The notes beneath the pieces were generated by a model. It was given only the letters and a program-made list of their open reading frames with translations, was not told the origin of the DNA and made no database searches. The position numbers and the translations under genes are program-made. Positions 7,637 to 14,491 of a stretch of DNA of 64,000 nt are shown here, piece after piece (position 1 is the stretch's first letter; each line of letters starts with the position of its first letter). Source of the DNA: VRUE01 sp963702035 (GTDB lineage: Bacteria; Actinomycetota; Thermoleophilia; Solirubrobacterales; 70-9); NCBI GenBank assembly GCA_963702035.1, contig OY969700.1, positions 434,001 through 498,000 of the forward strand. The letters run 5' to 3'.

Positions 7637-7947
7637 CCGATCACCCCCAGGTGGGCGAGATGGACAAGCCCCCGACTCGGCATGACGAAGAGGCCGTTGC
7701 TGTGAAGCAGGCCCGATATACCGAGGTCGCGGACGGCTCGGGCCAATCCGTAGCCGGCCGCGAAGTCGTTGGGGTTCTCGAAGAGTTCCCCGGCGAGGCC
7801 GGGGAACGTCAGGAGGACCGGATGCTCGGCGAGGACGGCAGCGAGCGCCGCGCGCTGGATGTCCTCGTCGCTGACGGACCCCGAGAGAAGGCGAGCGCGG
7901 CGCTGGCCACGGCGCAACCCGCCGTGGCCCGCCCGCCAGAGCATCAA
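7627..7947 (-). CDS. Hypothetical protein, 106 aa
   Basis: No family recognised. The protein has a basic N-terminus (HGGLRRGQRRARLL), then an Ala/Leu-rich helical middle and a hydrophobic C-terminus (GLFVMPSRGLVHLAHLGVI). The start ATG overlaps the stop of the upstream gene (ATGA at 7944-7947) and its own stop overlaps the HTH start, the tight packing expected of a real operon member rather than a shadow frame. Confidence 0.5.
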   Translation of the reverse strand: MMLWRAGHGGLRRGQRRARLLSGSVSDEDIQRAALAAVLAEHPVLLTFPGLAGELFENPNDFAAGYGLARAVRDLGISGLLHSNGLFVMPSRGLVHLAHLGVIGCR

Positions 7948-8297
7948 GCCTCGCCTCCTTCGAGCACGGCGAGCAGGCCGTGCATCGCGTCGTGGTTGGC
8001 AACGACCTCGGCGTAGTCATTGGCCTCGTCATAGCCCTCCGCAGCCGAGCGCAGGAACACTTCGGCTTCCTCGTCGGGAAGGAACAGCTGCCGGGTCGTC
8101 AGAGCGAGCAGCAGCCGTTCATATGCCTCGGCCTCTCTTTGCCGGCGTTCTGGGTCTTGCAGGCGCTCCGGCGTGACCAGATCGCTGCGCAGGCCGTCGA
8201 GCCAATCGTTGAGGTTGTCCCGTAGGACCGCGACGTGTTCGGCGGGCAGGTTGAGGGCGACGGGGGAGCCGTCACCCGTAGGGTTGATGCAGGGCAT
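7944..8297 (-). CDS. Hypothetical acidic protein, 117 aa
   Basis: No family recognised. The sequence is acidic and helical (LPAEHVAVLRDNLNDWLDGL, later ERRQREAEAYERLLLAL and EEAEVFLRSAAEGYDEAN), with no membrane segment or Cys cluster. It is the first gene of the 8297-7352 operon and diverges from the HTH gene at 8497; the 199-base gap between them carries a short palindrome at 8368-8383. The start is ATG 8297. Confidence 0.55.
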   Translation of the reverse strand: MPCINPTGDGSPVALNLPAEHVAVLRDNLNDWLDGLRSDLVTPERLQDPERRQREAEAYERLLLALTTRQLFLPDEEAEVFLRSAAEGYDEANDYAEVVANHDAMHGLLAVLEGGEA

Positions 8298-8367
8298 GGG
8301 AGAAGTGCCTCCTGTGTCTCAGGCGGCTCGTCGTGTTCAAGCACGGCGGGTCGCCGCTTTCTGGGGC

Positions 8368-8383
8368 CGGTATGCCGATACCG
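8368..8383. promoter_or_regulatory. Palindrome CGGTAT-gccg-ATACCG between divergent HTH operons; candidate operator
   Basis: A 16-base inverted repeat in the divergent intergenic region between the 8297-7352 operon and the HTH gene at 8497. Its size and place fit binding by one of the two XRE-type regulators encoded on either side. Binding is inferred. Confidence 0.45.
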
Positions 8384-8496
8384 TCTCCGCTGCGACGGGG
8401 CGAGTGATGCTTGACCCGTCGCCACGGGGCCGGCGTCATCAGCGCGCGGCCCCACTTATGTTTCGCGTGAAGCCTAACAGCAATTCCGAACAAATT

Positions 8497-8739
8497 ATGA
8501 ATCCACGTCAGACCCCGCAACCGCAGCCAGCACTCGGGCAAGCGATCCGCGAGCTTCGCCAGAAGCGCGGGGCCACGTTGGAGACTGTGGCGAAGGAGGC
8601 CGGGATCACGCTCAACATGCTCTCGCTGATCGAGCGCGGCGAAGGCAACCCGACCTGGGCGACGATGAAAGGGATCGCGGGAGCGCTCGGTGTGCCGGTC
8701 TCGGCGCTGGCGAAGGCGGCGGAGAGGTTGGAGGGGTAG
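8497..8739 (+). CDS. XRE-family helix-turn-helix regulator, 80 aa
   Basis: A single XRE domain: LGQAIRELRQKRGATLETVA, then GITLNMLSLIERGEGNPTWA and a GIAGALGVPVSALAKAAE helix (residues 13-76). This is the Cro/C1-type fold with the usual recognition helix. ATG 8497 starts just before the domain; ATG 8458 in the same frame would add 13 residues. It faces away from the 8297-7352 operon, forming a divergent pair of regulators like a phage-type switch. Tail-to-tail with the next gene (1 base). Confidence 0.8.
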   Translation: MNPRQTPQPQPALGQAIRELRQKRGATLETVAKEAGITLNMLSLIERGEGNPTWATMKGIAGALGVPVSALAKAAERLEG

Positions 8740-8740
8740 C

Positions 8741-9289
8741 TCAGGTCATGGTGCTTTGGCCAGGGCTGCGGGCTCGCGCCGCTACCTTGGTCGCCAGGGT
8801 GCCGATCTTCTCGGGAGGCAATGGCTCCCATTTCGGCTCGCCTCGGTAGTCGCGGCGTTCGGGCAAAGCTGTGTAAACAGCACGGCCGCCCGTGACGGGA
8901 ACGACGAGCTGGCCCCCGGCGATGAACGCCGCGTCAACACTCTCGCTAAACGGTTGTGGATGCAGCCCCCACTCGAGGGCCGTCATCGAATCGATGGTGA
9001 GGTCTAGGAGTAGCCGACCGTCGGCTACGCAGACAAGGTGCCCGTCCCAAAGGTCCTCGGCTTCGATGTCGCCAGGAAACCCCAGCCTCACAATTGCGTC
9101 GGGATCGCTGTCGCTGTGCAATTCGACAGTGACCGCCAGCGGCTTCGCCAAGACTCCGCAGGCTCGACAGACATCTACGGCGATCCGTGTGAGCAGGATG
9201 CACTCTGCGGGGCCAGTCGCCTGCTTCATGTTGGGCGCAACGGAAAGCAGAGCTCCGGTGACTTCCTCGGGCGACAGCTTTGGAATCAC
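8741..9289 (-). CDS. Papain/transglutaminase-like fold protein, 182 aa (tentative)
   Basis: The order Cys30 (PAECILLTRIAVDVC), His84 (WDGHLVCVADGR) and Asp96 (LLLDLTIDS) at the expected spacing is that of a transglutaminase-like/papain fold, where a buried Cys is followed by a His strand and an Asp strand. The domain spans about residues 20-110; the C-terminal 70 residues include GGRAVYTALPERRDYRG and no known motif. The start is GTG 9289 and there is no in-frame ATG upstream. No signal peptide, so cytoplasmic. The triad is seen; enzymatic activity is an inference and the fold call is uncertain. Confidence 0.5.
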   Translation of the reverse strand: MIPKLSPEEVTGALLSVAPNMKQATGPAECILLTRIAVDVCRACGVLAKPLAVTVELHSDSDPDAIVRLGFPGDIEAEDLWDGHLVCVADGRLLLDLTIDSMTALEWGLHPQPFSESVDAAFIAGGQLVVPVTGGRAVYTALPERRDYRGEPKWEPLPPEKIGTLATKVAARARSPGQSTMT

Positions 9290-9830
9290 CGAAGCATCGA
9301 AGCAGATCGATCTCTTGTAGCTGCCGACCTGCGCCGCAATGGCGTCAAGCGCCTCTCGCGTTCACGCCGGACGCACTCGCCTGCCCTCCGTACGACGGGG
9401 TTGGGAATTCAGCGGGTGGTGACTGCTTGCCGGTTGTGATTAGAAGAGGCCCGAAACAAAAGGTCGCAAAGAGCGGAATGGCGTCGAGCAAGATCGAAAA
9501 TGCCGCCTAGGCGGCACTCGGAACCCGTCCGAGCTTCTCTCTATAAGACGTGGTGGGCGCGGGCAGCCACCGCCGCCTCGGGGTATTCCCCCGGACGTGT
9601 AGATGTGGCCTTTCGGTGTTGGCACACCGGATGAGATTCGGCTAGCTGTCAGGAACCGCCGGTCATAGCCCGTTGCCCCTCGACCTTAGGGCACTTGTGC
9701 CATCGGAAAATCGGGAGCCATGGAGGCTCTGTATTCGCCATCGGGTCGAAGGTCCTTGGTCGGGTGCGTTCTCGCCGCGCGGTGTACTCGCGCGGGAACA
9801 AATGTCCCAGGGGCACCGGACGGAACTGTG

Positions 9831-9893
9831 GCCACGGCCCTCCGCACGCGTGCCACGGCCCTCCGCACGGGTGCCACGGCCCTCCGCACGCGT
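9831..9893. repeat. 21-bp tandem repeat, three copies
   Basis: The unit begins GCCACGGCCCTCCGCAC and is 21 bases long; copies run 9831-9851, 9852-9872 and 9873-9893, with one base change (GG for GC) in the middle copy. A fourth copy starts GCCA and then diverges. The unit length is divisible by three, so open frames through it show 7-residue repeats, but none has coding support. Confidence 0.85.
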
Positions 9894-9937
9894 GCCAAGC
9901 GTGCTGGACTATCCGACCTGCGGCGTAATCTGCGGAT

Positions 9938-9994
9938 GTGTCCGATATCGCAAACTGGCCCCGCGTCGTCGGAATTGTTGATATGGACGCCTTC
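9938..9994 (+). pseudogene. Truncated 5' end of a second dinB gene
   Basis: Translating from GTG 9938 gives VSDIANWPRVVGIVDMDAF, almost the same as the N-terminus of the intact dinB at 11837 (VSIQDWPRVVAIVDMDAF), including the first catalytic Asp. The DNA matches in 36 of 39 bases over the last part. Similarity stops abruptly after GCCTTC at 9994, and the rest of the gene is absent from this window. It is therefore a broken paralog, perhaps the site where a mobile element cut in. Confidence 0.8.
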
Positions 9995-10069
9995 AGATGC
10001 CAGATCATTCCCTGGGGACGTTGTCTCTGCGATTTGCAGGCCTGCATTCTGGCCGACCGGCGTGACATT

Positions 10070-10203
10070 TGAACCGCCCCGGCTTTCTTGGGGACGCTGA
10101 TCTACCCCAGATAAAACGGAGTCGCGTTTCCGGAGTCCTTCGGCACCAAGGAGGATTCAGATGCCCCGCAGGTACCCAGCAGAGGTTCGGCAAAGCGATG
10201 AGC
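10070..10203 (+). mobile_element. IS3-family remnant: left end and first codons of orfA
   Basis: TGAACCGCCCCGGCTTTC at 10070 resembles the terminal inverted repeat of actinobacterial IS3-family elements. After the usual leader, AAGGAGG precedes ATG 10161, which opens MPRRYPAEVRQ, the typical start of an IS3 OrfA transposase (helix-turn-helix subunit). The frame loses that similarity after about 11-13 codons, where it meets the end of the DUF5677 gene at 10204. The rest of the IS is absent. The element is inactive. Confidence 0.72.
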
Positions 10204-11022
10204 TCAGGCTGGGTCGTCGAGAGCGGCGGCGGCCGGCGCGAAGACGTTGTAGATGCCGTGGAGAAACAGATCTGAGAAGGCCCGACAATCCTCGCTGGGA
10301 GCAACGTCGACCAGCACCAGGTAGCCGAGCTGACCGTAGACCCAATAGGCCTGGCCGAGGACCGTGATGGGGTTTGGCAGAGCAACCTGGGCGGGCCGCC
10401 GCTCGTCGTCGCGGTTGAGCCTGACCGGCACGCCCGCAGGGGTGTGGTGGAGCTGCTGGTTGTTCCACTTCTGGGCTTTGTCGAACATTTCCCTGAGGAT
10501 CGGCTTATCGCCGCGGAAGCGCGGCTCAAAGCGCTGGGCTTGCTCCAGTTCCTCGACGAGGCCCGGCAGCCCGATCGTCGAGCCATCGCGACGGACGCCC
10601 CACCAGTTCGCCTGAGCGTATTTTCCAAACTCGTCTCGCAGCTCTTGCTCGCGCCCGGCTAGGTCGGCCACGTCGGAGGGGTCGACGGGGCGGCCGTGGA
10701 GCTCCCGCAGGGTCGCCTCGTTTAGACGCATCGCATCGAGGTGGTCGAGGTAGCGTCGGATCAGGAAGTCGGGGTCATCGTCGTGGAGGACGAGCCAGTG
10801 CATGACGACCATGTCCTCGAAGAGAGAGCGACAGAGCATCGTCCCCTGCACGGGCGAGACATCGGCGACGAGCCTGGTGATCGAGGCAAAGGTGTCGGTT
10901 GCCCGGGCCATGGTGGCAATGACGATCTGGGCGAGGTAGGTATCGGTGATGAAGTCGCGCCCACCGAGGAAGGAGCCGATCGCCTCGCACGCTTCGAGCT
11001 GAGCCCGCAGATGGCGATCCAT
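10204..11022 (-). CDS. DUF5677-type protein, 272 aa
   Basis: An all-helical soluble protein with SPVQGTMLCRSLFEDMVVMHWLV read as two helices near 56-80 (C-R-S-L-F-E is the recognisable core), later FGKYAQANWWG and LGQAYWVYGQLGYLVLVDV. The conserved R-S-x-x-E pattern in a helical bundle fits DUF5677, whose function is unknown. The start is ATG 11022, the same direction as the toxin-antitoxin pair and 17 bases after it. Its stop lies directly at the broken IS3 sequence, so its last residues could have been altered by that event. Confidence 0.6.
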   Translation of the reverse strand: MDRHLRAQLEACEAIGSFLGGRDFITDTYLAQIVIATMARATDTFASITRLVADVSPVQGTMLCRSLFEDMVVMHWLVLHDDDPDFLIRRYLDHLDAMRLNEATLRELHGRPVDPSDVADLAGREQELRDEFGKYAQANWWGVRRDGSTIGLPGLVEELEQAQRFEPRFRGDKPILREMFDKAQKWNNQQLHHTPAGVPVRLNRDDERRPAQVALPNPITVLGQAYWVYGQLGYLVLVDVAPSEDCRAFSDLFLHGIYNVFAPAAAALDDPA

Positions 11023-11039
11023 AGCGAAGGCGGGGAGTT

Positions 11040-11375
11040 CTAGGAGGCGTTGGGACGCGTGAGCGGAGAACCGGCCTGAGCTTGGCCCTCGGGAACGAGG
11101 CTGTACTCCACCCGATAGCCGAGCGCGTGCGCATAGCGGTCCAGGGTCGAGAGGCGAGCATCGGTCGCGGAGGTCTCGAGTCGGGCGATGCTCGACTGCG
11201 AACTCTGCATGGCCGCCGCCACTGCCGTCTGGGAGTGCTCTCCCTCGCGGCGGCGCTCAGCCAGGGCACTGAGGAGATGGCGACGACGCTCCGCTGCTTC
11301 AACCATTGCCGGGAACTCGGGATTGCGAGCGGTTCGCTCGTCGACTACTTCATCTAGAAAGTCCTGGTCTGCCAT
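11040..11375 (-). CDS. HigA-type XRE antitoxin, 111 aa
   Basis: An XRE domain near residues 35-95: LLSALAERRREGEHSQTAVA, then MQSSQSSIARLETSATDARL and LDRYAHALGYRVEYSLVPEG. The form, with an N-terminal extension and a C-terminal Y-x-V-E-Y-x-L-V strand, is common in antitoxins paired with HigB/Gp49-type toxins. AAAGGAG lies close before the ATG. It follows the toxin gene by 62 bases on the same strand, the toxin-first order typical of higBA. It would neutralise the toxin and repress the operon. Confidence 0.8.
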   Translation of the reverse strand: MADQDFLDEVVDERTARNPEFPAMVEAAERRRHLLSALAERRREGEHSQTAVAAAMQSSQSSIARLETSATDARLSTLDRYAHALGYRVEYSLVPEGQAQAGSPLTRPNAS

Positions 11376-11437
11376 TGCATCTCCTTTCGCTATGTGAAAA
11401 GTAGCATCTCAAGTTAGATATCTCAAATACAAGATAG
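11376..11437 (-). promoter_or_regulatory. Toxin-antitoxin intergenic region with TTGAGAT repeats
   Basis: On the minus strand this AT-rich gap (unlike the surrounding GC-rich DNA) carries TTGAGAT twice, 14 bases apart, and an inverted TATCT...AGATA around CAAATAC. These look like binding sites for the adjacent XRE antitoxin. An AAAGGAG ribosome binding site precedes the antitoxin start. It could house a second promoter that gives extra antitoxin. Confidence 0.45.
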
Positions 11438-11797
11438 CTATTTTCCGCGCCGTTGCCAATCAAGCAGGCGCCGCTTGGCAAGCCGAATGGTCTGCGGCGG
11501 CGTCTTCTTGGTCTTCTTCTTCAGGGCCTCGAGCGAGAGAAAGACCTGCTTGTGCTTGCCCTGGGGCGCAAAGAGGAGGCGGTAGATGACGCCCTTGCCG
11601 TCGGCGCGCACCTCATAGATCTCTCCCTCGAGGTGCCGGGCGGCTTGCAGGCCCTGCTGGCGGACCTCCTTCATCGCTGCGACCACGGATGCCAGGTCTT
11701 CGTCGTCCAGGGCGCCGAGGAAGTCCTTGATCGGCCGGCGGCCCGAAGCGGTCTGGTAGTCGCGCCAGCGATGGACGAGTTTGCGCGCCTGGCTCAT
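11438..11797 (-). CDS. HigB/Gp49-type (RelE superfamily) toxin, 119 aa
   Basis: The layout matches phage-derived Gp49-like toxins: a basic N-terminal helix, IKDFLGALDDEDLASVVAAM (helices near 23-42), GLQAARHLEGEIYEVRADGK and GVIYRLLFAPQGKHKQVFLSL (the beta-sheet with the substrate-facing Arg), then a Lys-rich KKKTKKTPPQTI segment. Such toxins cleave mRNA at the ribosome. The frame runs far upstream, antisense to dinB; ATG 11797 is chosen because it starts the family domain. It is followed by its cognate XRE antitoxin. Confidence 0.82.
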   Translation of the reverse strand: MSQARKLVHRWRDYQTASGRRPIKDFLGALDDEDLASVVAAMKEVRQQGLQAARHLEGEIYEVRADGKGVIYRLLFAPQGKHKQVFLSLEALKKKTKKTPPQTIRLAKRRLLDWQRRGK

Positions 11798-11836
11798 CGA
11801 GTCGACAGTATCCGGAGAGCGCCGTACCGTTGAGCC

Positions 11837-12922
11837 GTGTCGATCCAAGACTGGCCCCGCGTGGTCGCAATTGTCGATATGGACGCCTTCTACGCGTCGG
11901 TCGAGCTGCGGCGGCGGCCGGAGTTGAAGGGGAAGCCGGTCGTGGTCTGCGGGCCTGGGCCGCGGGCGGTCGTGACCACGGCCAGCTATGAGGCGCGCGG
12001 GCTGGCCGGGATCCACTCGGCAATGCCGGCGGCGGTAGCCCGTCGGCGGCTGCCCGATGCCGTCTACCTGCCGCCGGATTTCACCGCGTACCGCGAGGCC
12101 TCGGGGCAGGTGATGGCGGTCCTGCGCGCCAACGTGGAGACGGTCGAGGTCGTCGGGCTCGACGAGGCCTACCTCGACCTGAGCGGGCTCTTCGCGCCGA
12201 AGGCGACGATGCGGCGAATCGCCACCGAGATCCGCGAGGATCTGGGCCTGACCTGCTCGGTGGGGATCTCCGAGAACCGGTTGCTGGCCAAGATCGTCAG
12301 CGAGCTCGGCAAGCCCGCCGGCCTGGTCGTCCTCTCCCGGGATGAAGCGCTGGAGCGCTTTGCGGGCCATCCCCCGGGCCTGGTCCCGGGAATCGGGCCG
12401 AAAACGGCGCTCAAGCTGCAAAAGATGGGCATCCGCACCCTTGCCGAGTTGCGCGCCCACGACCCGGTCGTGCTGGAGCGAGCCTTTGGGCCGCGCATGG
12501 GTCACTGGCTCCCCGCCCGGGCGCGCTTCGAGGACGAGACGCCGATCTCGGTAGAGCGGGAGACGAAGTCGCAGTTGACCGAGATCACCTTCGATGTCGA
12601 TGTCGCCGACCAGGAGGAGATGGCGGGGCACGTCGCTTCGCTCGCCAAGGAGCTCTGCCGGCGGCTGCGCGCCCGCGACCTCGAGGGCAGGACGATCGGG
12701 ATCAAGGTCCGCCTCGACGACTGGACCAACATCACCCGCTCCCAAACCGTCGAGGCCCCGACCAACGATCCCGACATCGTCCTCCCGATAGCGCTGGACC
12801 TCCTGCGCGCCTACGCCCCACCCCGCCCCGTCCGCCTATTAGGCGTCAGGGTCGCCAGCTTTACCCAGGAGGAGAAGGCGGTCGAGCCCGAACCTCAGAT
12901 GCAGCTAGGCCTTACAGGTTGA
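11837..12922 (+). CDS. dinB: DNA polymerase IV (Y-family translesion polymerase), 361 aa
   Basis: Error-prone polymerase that copies past damaged bases. The N-terminal VDMDAFYASVE gives Asp14 and the VGLDEAYLDLSG motif gives Asp109/Glu110, the three metal ligands. A helix-hairpin-helix (VPGIGPKTALKLQKMGIRTL) follows in the thumb, then the little-finger domain (about 235-345). The C-terminal EPEPQMQLGLTG includes a QLGL-like sliding-clamp binding motif. The start is GTG 11837. It diverges from the HigB toxin by 39 bases. Its stop codon TGA overlaps the first bases of repeat family 1 copy 1. A broken second 5' end lies at 9938. Confidence 0.95.
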   Translation: MSIQDWPRVVAIVDMDAFYASVELRRRPELKGKPVVVCGPGPRAVVTTASYEARGLAGIHSAMPAAVARRRLPDAVYLPPDFTAYREASGQVMAVLRANVETVEVVGLDEAYLDLSGLFAPKATMRRIATEIREDLGLTCSVGISENRLLAKIVSELGKPAGLVVLSRDEALERFAGHPPGLVPGIGPKTALKLQKMGIRTLAELRAHDPVVLERAFGPRMGHWLPARARFEDETPISVERETKSQLTEITFDVDVADQEEMAGHVASLAKELCRRLRARDLEGRTIGIKVRLDDWTNITRSQTVEAPTNDPDIVLPIALDLLRAYAPPRPVRLLGVRVASFTQEEKAVEPEPQMQLGLTG

Positions 12923-13036
12923 GGGCCATTCCGGTAGGGGTGAAACGTCTTGTACTTTTTCGGTGTAGGCCACGGGCGTCAGCCCAGCGGCGATTCACCG
13001 AAAAAGTTAAGTGAAACCCCTGCCGGAATGGCCCTC
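12921..13036 (+). repeat. Dispersed palindromic repeat family 1, copy 1
   Basis: Outer arms 12921-12941 and 13016-13036 are complementary over 21 bases with a single G-U position. The centre has the family signature: GAAACGTCTTGTAC, then CTTTTTCGGTG, a loop with GGGCGTCAGCCC, then CACCGAAAAAGTTAAGTG. It fills the gap between the dinB stop and the acyltransferase start. Bidirectional terminator or mobile palindrome are both possible. Confidence 0.85.
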
Positions 13037-13057
13037 GGAGTCTGCGAAGATAGTCCG

Positions 13058-14491
13058 ATGAACGCCGACCGTCTGACCGGACTCGACGCTTCCTTCCTCC
13101 ACATGGAGCGCGCCGGCGCCCACATGCACGTCGCCTCGACGATCCTCTTCGAGGGCAGTCCACCTACCCATGAAGAGTTCCGCGACCACATCGAGTCGCG
13201 GCTGCACCTCGTTCCCCGCTTCCGCCAGAAGCTCCGCTTCGTCCCCTTCGAGCAGGGTCGGCCGGTCTGGGTCGACGACCCATTTCTCAACCTCGACTAC
13301 CACGTGCGCCGCACCGCGCTGCCGGCGCCGGGTTCCGACGAGCAGCTGCTCAACCTCGCCGCCCGGATCTTCTCCCAGCAGCTCGACCGCACCAAGCCGC
13401 TCTGGGAGCTGTGGCTGGTCGAGGGGCTCGACGACGACCGTTTCGCCGTCGTCGGCAAGAGCCACCACGCGCTTGTTGACGGTGTCTCCGGAGTCGACAT
13501 AACCACCGTCCTCTTCGACCTCGAGGAGGAACCCGATCATCCGCCGGTGCGGCCGCCGAAGTGGGCTCCCCGGCCGGAGCCGACCAACCTCGATCTGCTC
13601 GCGGATGCCCTGTACGAGCGGGTGACGAGCCCGCGTGAGATCGTCCGTGGCGTGCGAGCCGCCCTGCGAGGGCCGCGCCAGGCGTGGCGCGGGCTGATCG
13701 ATACCGGCAGGTTTCTCGAGGTCGCGGCAGCGGCGCCGAGCACCCCGTTCAACGTCGAGATCGGCCCGCACCGGCGCCTCGCCTTCGTCCGCGGCGACCT
13801 CGGCGACTTCAAGCGGGTCAAGAACGCCCACGGCGGCACGGTCAACGATGTGGTGCTCTCCGTCGTCGCCGGCGCGCTCGGCAACTACCTGCGTGCCCGC
13901 GGACACGACACCGAGGAGCTGGAGATGCGCGCGATGGTGCCGGTCAGCGTCCGTGCCGACGAAGAGCGCGGCGCGCTCGGCAACCGTATCTCGGCGATGA
14001 TGGCGCCGCTGCCGGTCTGGTCGCGGGACCCGGTCGAGCGCCTGCGCCTGATCACCGAGACGATGGGCGATCTCAAGGGCTCCGGCCAGGCGGTCGGCGC
14101 CGAGCTGCTGACCAAACTGACCGATTTCGCGCCGACGACGATCGCCTCTCAGGCGGCACGACTGCAGCCCGCCCAGCGCTTCTTCAATCTCGTCGTCACC
14201 AATGTCCCCGGGCCGCAGTTCCCGCTCTACCTGATGGGCCGCCGGATGAGCTCGATCTTCCCCCTCGTCCCGCTCGCGCGCCGCCAGGCGCTCTGCGTCG
14301 GGATCATGTCCTACGACGGCAAGATCGACTTCGGGTTGGTCGGCGACTACGACGCGATGGCCGATCTCGACAGCTTCGCGCTCGACCTCGAAGGAGCGAT
14401 CGCCGAAGCGGTCGCCACCGCCCCACCCGCGCCCAGGGATCCTCAGGGCGACTCGGCGCGGACCCGGAACGGCGCCGTGTCGGTCAGGTAG
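13058..14491 (+). CDS. WS/DGAT family wax ester synthase / diacylglycerol acyltransferase, 477 aa
   Basis: Transfers acyl groups from acyl-CoA to fatty alcohols or diacylglycerol, making storage wax esters or triacylglycerol at the membrane. LDASFLHMERAGAHMHV opens the domain, and the catalytic HHxxxDG motif is seen as SHHALVDGVSG (about residue 135). Later GTVNDVVLSVVAGALGNYL and NVPGPQFPLYLMG match the C-terminal WES domain. The length is normal. ATG 13058 starts exactly at the family N-terminus; the frame upstream only runs through repeat family 1. Its 3' end overlaps the metallopeptidase gene on the other strand by 49 bases. Confidence 0.93.
   Translation: MNADRLTGLDASFLHMERAGAHMHVASTILFEGSPPTHEEFRDHIESRLHLVPRFRQKLRFVPFEQGRPVWVDDPFLNLDYHVRRTALPAPGSDEQLLNLAARIFSQQLDRTKPLWELWLVEGLDDDRFAVVGKSHHALVDGVSGVDITTVLFDLEEEPDHPPVRPPKWAPRPEPTNLDLLADALYERVTSPREIVRGVRAALRGPRQAWRGLIDTGRFLEVAAAAPSTPFNVEIGPHRRLAFVRGDLGDFKRVKNAHGGTVNDVVLSVVAGALGNYLRARGHDTEELEMRAMVPVSVRADEERGALGNRISAMMAPLPVWSRDPVERLRLITETMGDLKGSGQAVGAELLTKLTDFAPTTIASQAARLQPAQRFFNLVVTNVPGPQFPLYLMGRRMSSIFPLVPLARRQALCVGIMSYDGKIDFGLVGDYDAMADLDSFALDLEGAIAEAVATAPPAPRDPQGDSARTRNGAVSVR

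Larger units (their letters stand above)
9290..10203. other. Gene-poor debris zone with broken mobile and dinB sequences
   Basis: No intact gene is supported in these 914 bases. From left to right there are about 500 bases I cannot interpret, including a GCCGCCTAGGCGGC palindrome near 9504-9517. Then come three copies of a 21-base tandem repeat, a 57-base piece homologous to the start of dinB, and an IS3-type end with the first orfA codons. This looks like a recombination or decay zone at an element boundary. Confidence 0.6.
216..11800. mobile_element. Accessory region: serine-integrase element plus degraded mobile DNA (limits approximate)
   Basis: Between the PAP2 gene and dinB lie about 11.6 kb of accessory genes: a large serine integrase at the left edge, a replication-relaxation protein, hairpin-rich non-coding DNA, small HTH regulators, a sigma factor, a toxin-antitoxin pair, an IS3-type remnant and a broken dinB 5' end. 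Coding density is lower than in the core DNA to the right and gene functions are mostly unknown. The left limit is inferred from the integrase sitting next to the PAP2 stop. The right limit is uncertain: the integrative element proper may end near the debris at 9900-10203, with the DUF5677 and HigBA genes as separate accessory cargo. I did not find matching attL/attR repeats by eye. Confidence 0.55.

Noticed and set aside
9831..9893. CRISPR array
   Set aside because: Three direct 21-bp units without spacers; no cas genes in the window.
9649..10068. Possible protein with 7-residue HACGGPW repeats
   Set aside because: The repeats come from the 21-bp tandem array, and the same frame runs antisense through the dinB fragment; no start signal.
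12921..13036. Integron attC site as explanation for repeat family 1
   Set aside because: attC sites need the GTTRRRY core at the ends and lie behind cassette genes next to an integron integrase; neither is seen.
12921..13036. Simple Rho-independent terminator of dinB
   Set aside because: There is no U-run after the outer stem, and the conserved central words in four copies need more than a terminator to explain.
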